DNA of 64,000 bases, taken from NCBI RefSeq assembly GCF_031656915.1, contig NZ_CP134227.1:1736001-1800000 (forward strand), in the 5' to 3' direction. Under the pieces are notes generated by a model that had not been told where the DNA came from, did no database searches, and was given only the letters and a program-made list of their open reading frames with translations. The stretch comes from Nocardioides marmorisolisilvae (GTDB lineage Bacteria > Actinomycetota > Actinomycetes > Propionibacteriales > Nocardioidaceae). A program made the translations under genes and the position numbers. Positions 60,493 through 64,000 of the stretch are shown here, piece by piece (positions within the stretch are counted from its first letter, which is position 1; each line of letters opens with the position of its first letter).

Positions 60493-61405
60493 AGTTGTCC
60501 CGGTCCGACCACTCCAGCAACGGCGCGAGGTCGAAGACGTGCGCGTCGATGTCGCGGTGCAGGTCGCCGATCTCGGCGTACCGCCTCGGCACGGTCGCGA
60601 TCGTGAAGTCATCGGGCTCACAGTCATCGACCTCCTCCCACCGCACCGGCGTGCTGACCGTGGCGCGGGCGTTCCCCCGCACGGAGTACGCCGCCGCGAT
60701 GGTGTGATCGCGGGTGTTCTGGTTCCAGTCGACGAACAGCTGAGCGGGGTCCCGGTCCTTGCGGAACCAGGCGGTGGTCACCTCGGACGTACGGCGAGCC
60801 ACCTCGTCGGCGAACGCCTTCGCGGCCCGGCGTACGTCGGCGAAGCCGTGCTCCGCCGGGATCCGGACGTAGACATGGAGCCCGTTCCCGCCGCTGGTCT
60901 TCGGGTAGCCGAGCGCCCCCAGCTCGTCGAGGATCTCGTGGACCACGTGGGCGACGCGCTGCACCGTGTCCCAGCGACACTCCGGCCCCGGGTCGAGGTC
61001 GATGCGCCACTCGTCGGGCGTCTCCACATCGGCCCGACGGCTGTTCCACGGATGGAACTCGACCGTCGACATCTGCACGGCCCAGACAACCTGGGCGAGC
61101 TCGGTGACGCAGAGCTCGTCGGCCGTCCGCTTCCAGCGGGGGAAGAAGACCTCGACCGTCTCCATCCACGCGGGCGCACCCTTCGGCAGCCGCTTCTGGT
61201 GGACCTTCTCGCCCGTGACGCCGGTCGGGAAGCGGTGCAGCATGCAGGGCCGCTCGAACAGGGCGTTGACGATCCCATCGCCGACCGACAGGTAGTAGTG
61301 GACCAGGTCGAGCTTGGTCGCGCCGAGCTCGGGGAAGTAGACGCGCTCAGGGTTGGTCACACGGACGACCTTGTCGTCCACCTCGATCTCGACTGCGTCG
61401 CTCAC
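60491..61405 (-). CDS. LigD-type primase-polymerase domain protein
   Basis: Archaeo-eukaryotic-primase polymerase of 304 aa, equivalent to the PolDom of bacterial ligase D in non-homologous end joining. Motifs are the metal pair RIDLDPGP, the HxH-type loop TSGGNGLHVYV, and VDWNQNTRDHTIAAAYS with DWNQN. It is a stand-alone protein: no ATP-ligase, 3'-phosphoesterase or Ku gene is in the window. The GTG at 61405 gives VSDAVEIEVD. It may cooperate with a ligase D encoded elsewhere or fill gaps in repair. It lies upstream of the aldehyde dehydrogenase on the same strand, separated by the 21-bp repeat array. Confidence 0.92.
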   Translation of the reverse strand: MSDAVEIEVDDKVVRVTNPERVYFPELGATKLDLVHYYLSVGDGIVNALFERPCMLHRFPTGVTGEKVHQKRLPKGAPAWMETVEVFFPRWKRTADELCVTELAQVVWAVQMSTVEFHPWNSRRADVETPDEWRIDLDPGPECRWDTVQRVAHVVHEILDELGALGYPKTSGGNGLHVYVRIPAEHGFADVRRAAKAFADEVARRTSEVTTAWFRKDRDPAQLFVDWNQNTRDHTIAAAYSVRGNARATVSTPVRWEEVDDCEPDDFTIATVPRRYAEIGDLHRDIDAHVFDLAPLLEWSDRDN

Positions 61406-61448
61406 GGTGCCGACAGTAGCCACCACCGCGGCCTTCGGTGGATGGCAC

Positions 61449-62045
61449 TCAGATCGCGAGGCCGTGGTCGACGAGGGCGCCGCGAAGGCCGTCGATGTGG
61501 GCGGAGTGGTGCCACTGGGTCGCGCAGAGCCCGGCGGCACGGGCGCCTGCAACGTTGTCCGCGCTGTCGTCGATGAACAGCAGCTCCTCCGGCTGTACGG
61601 CGAGGTCCGTGGCGATGTGGTCGAAGAACGCGGTGTCGGGCTTGGCCACGCCCAACGCGGACGAGAAGTAGCAGCGGTCGACCAGCGCCGCGTAGACCGG
61701 GCGCATGTTCGCCTCGCGAAGGGTGTCCTGATTGGTCGCGAGGACACACATGGTCCCGGCACGGCGGACCCGGGCAAGCAGATCCCGAGCCGCCGGCACC
61801 GGCGGGAAGCGGCTCCACACGGCCAGGATCTCGTCGCGATGCGCGCCCAGCCCGTGCCGTGCGATGACGGCGTCGACGTGCTCAGCCATGTCGATGCGTC
61901 CAGTCAGCACATCTCGGCCGTCGCTGCCGAACGTGTCCGCGACGAGCGCCGATCTCGTCTTCTCGGGAAGGAACGCCCAGAGGCTGTCGAACGGCGGCAG
62001 CACCTGCAGGACACCGTCGGCGTCCCACAGGACGGCCCGGATCAT
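61449..62045 (-). CDS. HAD-superfamily hydrolase
   Basis: Haloacid dehalogenase-like phosphatase of 198 aa: motif I WDADGVLQV (nucleophile Asp8), motif II LATNQDT, motif III Lys in GVAKPDTAFF, and motif IV LFIDDSADN with the paired Asp. A small helical cap lies between residues 15 and 90. The substrate is unknown; such enzymes dephosphorylate small metabolites. It starts 4 bp after the CysQ-like gene stop, so the two phosphatases are probably co-transcribed from the pth side. Confidence 0.85.
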   Translation of the reverse strand: MIRAVLWDADGVLQVLPPFDSLWAFLPEKTRSALVADTFGSDGRDVLTGRIDMAEHVDAVIARHGLGAHRDEILAVWSRFPPVPAARDLLARVRRAGTMCVLATNQDTLREANMRPVYAALVDRCYFSSALGVAKPDTAFFDHIATDLAVQPEELLFIDDSADNVAGARAAGLCATQWHHSAHIDGLRGALVDHGLAI

Positions 62046-62049
62046 GGGA

Positions 62050-62853
62050 CTACTCGGTGCCGTGCCGGGCGATGAAGTCGAGGATCTGGTCGCTCAGCTC
62101 CGGCCGGCACACGACGAGGTCAGGGAGGCTGACCTCGTCCTGGTTGTAGGCCAGCGGCGAGCCGTCGACCCGGCTGGTGAACAGCCCGGCGGCGCGGGCG
62201 ACGGCCACCGGAGCGGCGGAGTCCCATTCGTACTGGCCACCGGCGTGCACGTAGGCGTCGCTGACGTCGCGGACCACCGAGATCACCTTCGCGCCGGCGG
62301 AGCCCATCGGCACCAGCTCGCCCCCGATCTCCTCGGCGAGGGCCTCGACGAAGGCGGGCGGGCGCGTACGGGACACGACGAGCCGGGGCCGGTCGGAGGT
62401 GCGCGGCGGTACGACGGGCGGGTTGCCGGTGTCGAACGTCATCCCCAGGCCGGGCTGGGCCACCGCACCCGCGACCAGGTCACCGACACCGGGGCCTGAT
62501 GCTGCCCACAGTGCGACGTGGACGGCCCAGTCCTCGCGCGGCGGCTCGGAGAACTCGCGGGTGCCGTCGAGCGGGTCGATGATCCACACCCGCTCCGTCG
62601 TACGGCGGTCGTGGCGCGAACTGGTGCCCCGGTGCTCCTCCTCCGAGAGGATCGCATCGTCAGGACGGTGCTCGGCGATCAGCCGCATCAACAGCTCGTG
62701 CGCGGCGAGGTCGCCGGCGTCCTTGAGTGCCCTGCCCTCCAGGCCCTGGCTGCGGACCTCGGTGAGCAGGTTGCCGGCCGCAGTCGCGGCCCAGGCGGCG
62801 AACTGGTGGTCGTCGGCGTGAGCGGGCGGTGTTCCGGGATCGAAGTCAGTCAC
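62050..62853 (-). CDS. cysQ: inositol monophosphatase/CysQ-family 3'(2'),5'-bisphosphate nucleotidase
   Basis: Lithium-sensitive Mg-dependent phosphatase of 267 aa. Metal-binding motifs are LSEEEHRG (the EE motif), WIIDPLDGTREF (the DPxDG(T/S) hallmark) and QYEWDSAAPVAVARAAG (the WDxxA motif). The DPLDGTREF form fits CysQ, which removes the 3'-phosphate from PAP in sulfate assimilation, though inositol or fructose-bisphosphate activity is possible. The GTG at 62853 begins VTDFDPGTPP. It lies upstream of the HAD gene and follows a repeat-rich 156-bp gap after pth. Confidence 0.87.
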   Translation of the reverse strand: MTDFDPGTPPAHADDHQFAAWAATAAGNLLTEVRSQGLEGRALKDAGDLAAHELLMRLIAEHRPDDAILSEEEHRGTSSRHDRRTTERVWIIDPLDGTREFSEPPREDWAVHVALWAASGPGVGDLVAGAVAQPGLGMTFDTGNPPVVPPRTSDRPRLVVSRTRPPAFVEALAEEIGGELVPMGSAGAKVISVVRDVSDAYVHAGGQYEWDSAAPVAVARAAGLFTSRVDGSPLAYNQDEVSLPDLVVCRPELSDQILDFIARHGTE

Positions 62854-62916
62854 GCGCCCACCCTAGGGGCGTCGAGTCGGCTCCGGTCCACATGCCCTCC
62901 CACGGCCCGGCACGTC

Positions 62917-63009
62917 GCTGCAAAGTTGCGCCGCCTCGACGGCTCTCGGCTGCAAGGTTGCGCCGCCTCGACGACGGACGGGCGAGCGGGCGGACGGACG
63001 GACGGACGG
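62917..63009 (-). repeat. two inverted-orientation GTCGAGGCGG repeats and a GGAC microsatellite
   Basis: GCTGCAAAGTTGCGCCGCCT (62917 on) recurs at 62949 with one change, period 32. Reverse complemented, each is close to the element at 56886-56909. They are followed by about four and a half GGAC units (62991-63009). The tract fills the pth to cysQ gap. Confidence 0.8.
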
Positions 63010-63591
63010 TCAGCGGTTGAAACGCTGCTGAGTCTCCGCGAGGCCCTTGTCGACCAGGCACTCCACGGCGTCGGCGGCATCGCCGATCTGGAAGGGGAGC
63101 TCCTTGCGCTCGGCCGCCGAGTAGGGGGACAGCACGAAGTCGGCGGGGTCCTGACGTCCGGGCGGTCGGCCGATGCCGGCACGGACCCGGAAGAAGTCGC
63201 CGGTGCCGAGCGACGAGCGCATCGAACGGAGCCCGTTGTGCCCGTTGTCCCCGCCGCCGAACTTGACCCGCAGCGTGCCGAACGCGATGTCCAGCTCGTC
63301 GTGGATCGCGACCACGCGCTCGGGAAGCACGTGGAAGAACTTCGCGACCGACGAGACCGGGCCGCCGACCTCGTTCATGTAGCTGCGCGGCCGGACCAGC
63401 ACCACCTTGGGGCCACCGAGCATCAGCCGCCCCTCGACCACGTCGGCCCGGACGGACTTGTGTCGTCGGAAGCTGGAGCCCATCCGAGCGGCCAGCTCGT
63501 CGGCCACCAGGTAGCCGATGTTGTGCCGGGTGCCGGCGTACGTCGGACCGGGGTTGCCCAGCCCTACGACCAGCCAGGTGTCGTCGGCCAC
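63010..63591 (-). CDS. pth: peptidyl-tRNA hydrolase
   Basis: Peptidyl-tRNA hydrolase of 193 aa, recycling stalled peptidyl-tRNA. Conserved residues are Asn13 in GLGNPGPTYAGTRHN, catalytic His23 in that motif, and Asp in AIHDELDIAFG, plus GDNGHNGLRSM. The start is the GTG at 63591. It directly follows the L25/Ctc gene on the same strand (19 bp gap), the standard order rplY-pth in actinobacteria. The stop TGA is followed by the GGAC microsatellite. Confidence 0.95.
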   Translation of the reverse strand: MADDTWLVVGLGNPGPTYAGTRHNIGYLVADELAARMGSSFRRHKSVRADVVEGRLMLGGPKVVLVRPRSYMNEVGGPVSSVAKFFHVLPERVVAIHDELDIAFGTLRVKFGGGDNGHNGLRSMRSSLGTGDFFRVRAGIGRPPGRQDPADFVLSPYSAAERKELPFQIGDAADAVECLVDKGLAETQQRFNR

Positions 63592-63610
63592 GCCGCGATC
63601 ACCCCTCCGG

Positions 63611-64000
63611 TCACTCGGAGTCGGAGGACTCCTCTGCCGGAGCCCCCTCGGCAGCCTCGGCGGGAGCCTCCGCCGTGGCCTCCTCGTGCTCGATGCCTGC
63701 CTCGGCCTCGGCTTCCTCCAGCTCGGCCTCCACCTCGGCAGCCGTCGGCGCGTGCGTGATGTTCACGATCAGCGTCTCGGCGTCGGTGAGCAGCGTCGAG
63801 CCGCTCGGCAGGTCGAGCTCGCCGGCGGTGATCTGGGTGCCGACCTCGGCGTCCTCGATCGAGACCTCGATGGACTCGGGGATGTGGGTCGCCTCTGCCT
63901 CGAGAGTGATCGTGTTGGCCTCGGTCACCACCAGGGCGTCGGACTTCGCCTCGCCCACGACGTGGATGCGCACGTCCACAGTGACCTTCTCGCCCTTCTT
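63611..64000 (-). CDS. rplY: 50S ribosomal protein L25/general stress protein Ctc, partial (5' end beyond window)
   Basis: The C-terminal 129 residues of the long L25/Ctc (TL5-type) protein: VTVDVRIHVVGEAKSDALVV, ITLEAEATHIPESIEVSIED, ITAGELDLPSGSTLL, then an acidic Ala/Glu-rich tail (AEVEAELEEAEAEAG). The N-terminal 5S-rRNA-binding domain lies beyond the window edge. The tail is typical of actinobacterial L25. It is upstream of pth as usual. Confidence 0.92.
   Translation of the reverse strand, partial: KKGEKVTVDVRIHVVGEAKSDALVVTEANTITLEAEATHIPESIEVSIEDAEVGTQITAGELDLPSGSTLLTDAETLIVNITHAPTAAEVEAELEEAEAEAGIEHEEATAEAPAEAAEGAPAEESSDSE

Overview
The window is about 70% G+C, packed with co-oriented genes and ATGA/GTGA overlaps, and reads as chromosomal DNA of an actinobacterium. 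A Nocardioides-like member of the Propionibacteriales is the best guess. Pointers are a fused FO synthase (fbiC) beside an F420-type luciferase-like oxidoreductase, a DUF222/HNH endonuclease, an Lhr helicase near Nei2, a ChoD-like GMC oxidoreductase close to guaA, an hpnCDE squalene module, PspC-linked two-component genes, and a site matching the KstR operator consensus. No rRNA, tRNA, CRISPR array, prophage or insertion sequence was seen.

Layout. 1-7.8 kb: the hpnC-hpnD-hpnE squalene block (hpnE cut by the window edge), a divergent PucR-type regulator, a PAP2 + wax-ester-synthase/DGAT fusion, a membrane protein, and a DMT exporter overlapping an SDR. 7.9-17.7 kb: the DNA-repair helicase lhr and the glycosylase nei2, separated by an MFS transporter, an HNH endonuclease and a VOC protein, then an unknown protein. 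17.8-21.7 kb: an envelope-stress-like island with a PspC-sensor kinase and LuxR-type response regulator facing two PspC proteins and a small membrane protein. 21.7-30 kb: lipid metabolism, with a MerR regulator, acyl-CoA dehydrogenase, frameshifted acyl-CoA synthetase, YbaK protein, frameshifted membrane protein, MMPL transporter and F420-type oxidoreductase. 30-36 kb: a large secreted beta-helix protein, a patch of gene relics, and fbiC. 36-44 kb: a complete rare-sugar or polyol cassette (epimerase, zinc dehydrogenase, ABC importer, LacI repressor, FGGY kinase). 44-51 kb: a P450, a small membrane protein, an orphan solute-binding lipoprotein and a three-gene acyl/steroid-type block facing a conserved unknown across a KstR-like operator. 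51-64 kb: a hybrid phosphorelay kinase, guaA, a FUSC transporter, ChoD-like oxidoreductase plus aldehyde dehydrogenase, a LigD-type polymerase, HAD and CysQ phosphatases, pth, and a partial L25/Ctc gene.

How it fits together. Several blocks handle lipids or isoprenoids: squalene synthesis, an acyltransferase fusion, fatty acyl-CoA degradation, and steroid-type oxidation. One 17-bp palindrome occurs both in the merR/acyl-CoA dehydrogenase gap and before the F420-type oxidoreductase gene, which suggests a small regulon. Intergenic DNA carries two families of short repeats (cores GAGTGGTC and GTCGAGGCGG), two of which sit between convergent genes where they could act as two-way terminators. Two frameshifts lie 2.4 kb apart (near 24019 and 26390), so assembly error and real gene decay must both be considered there.
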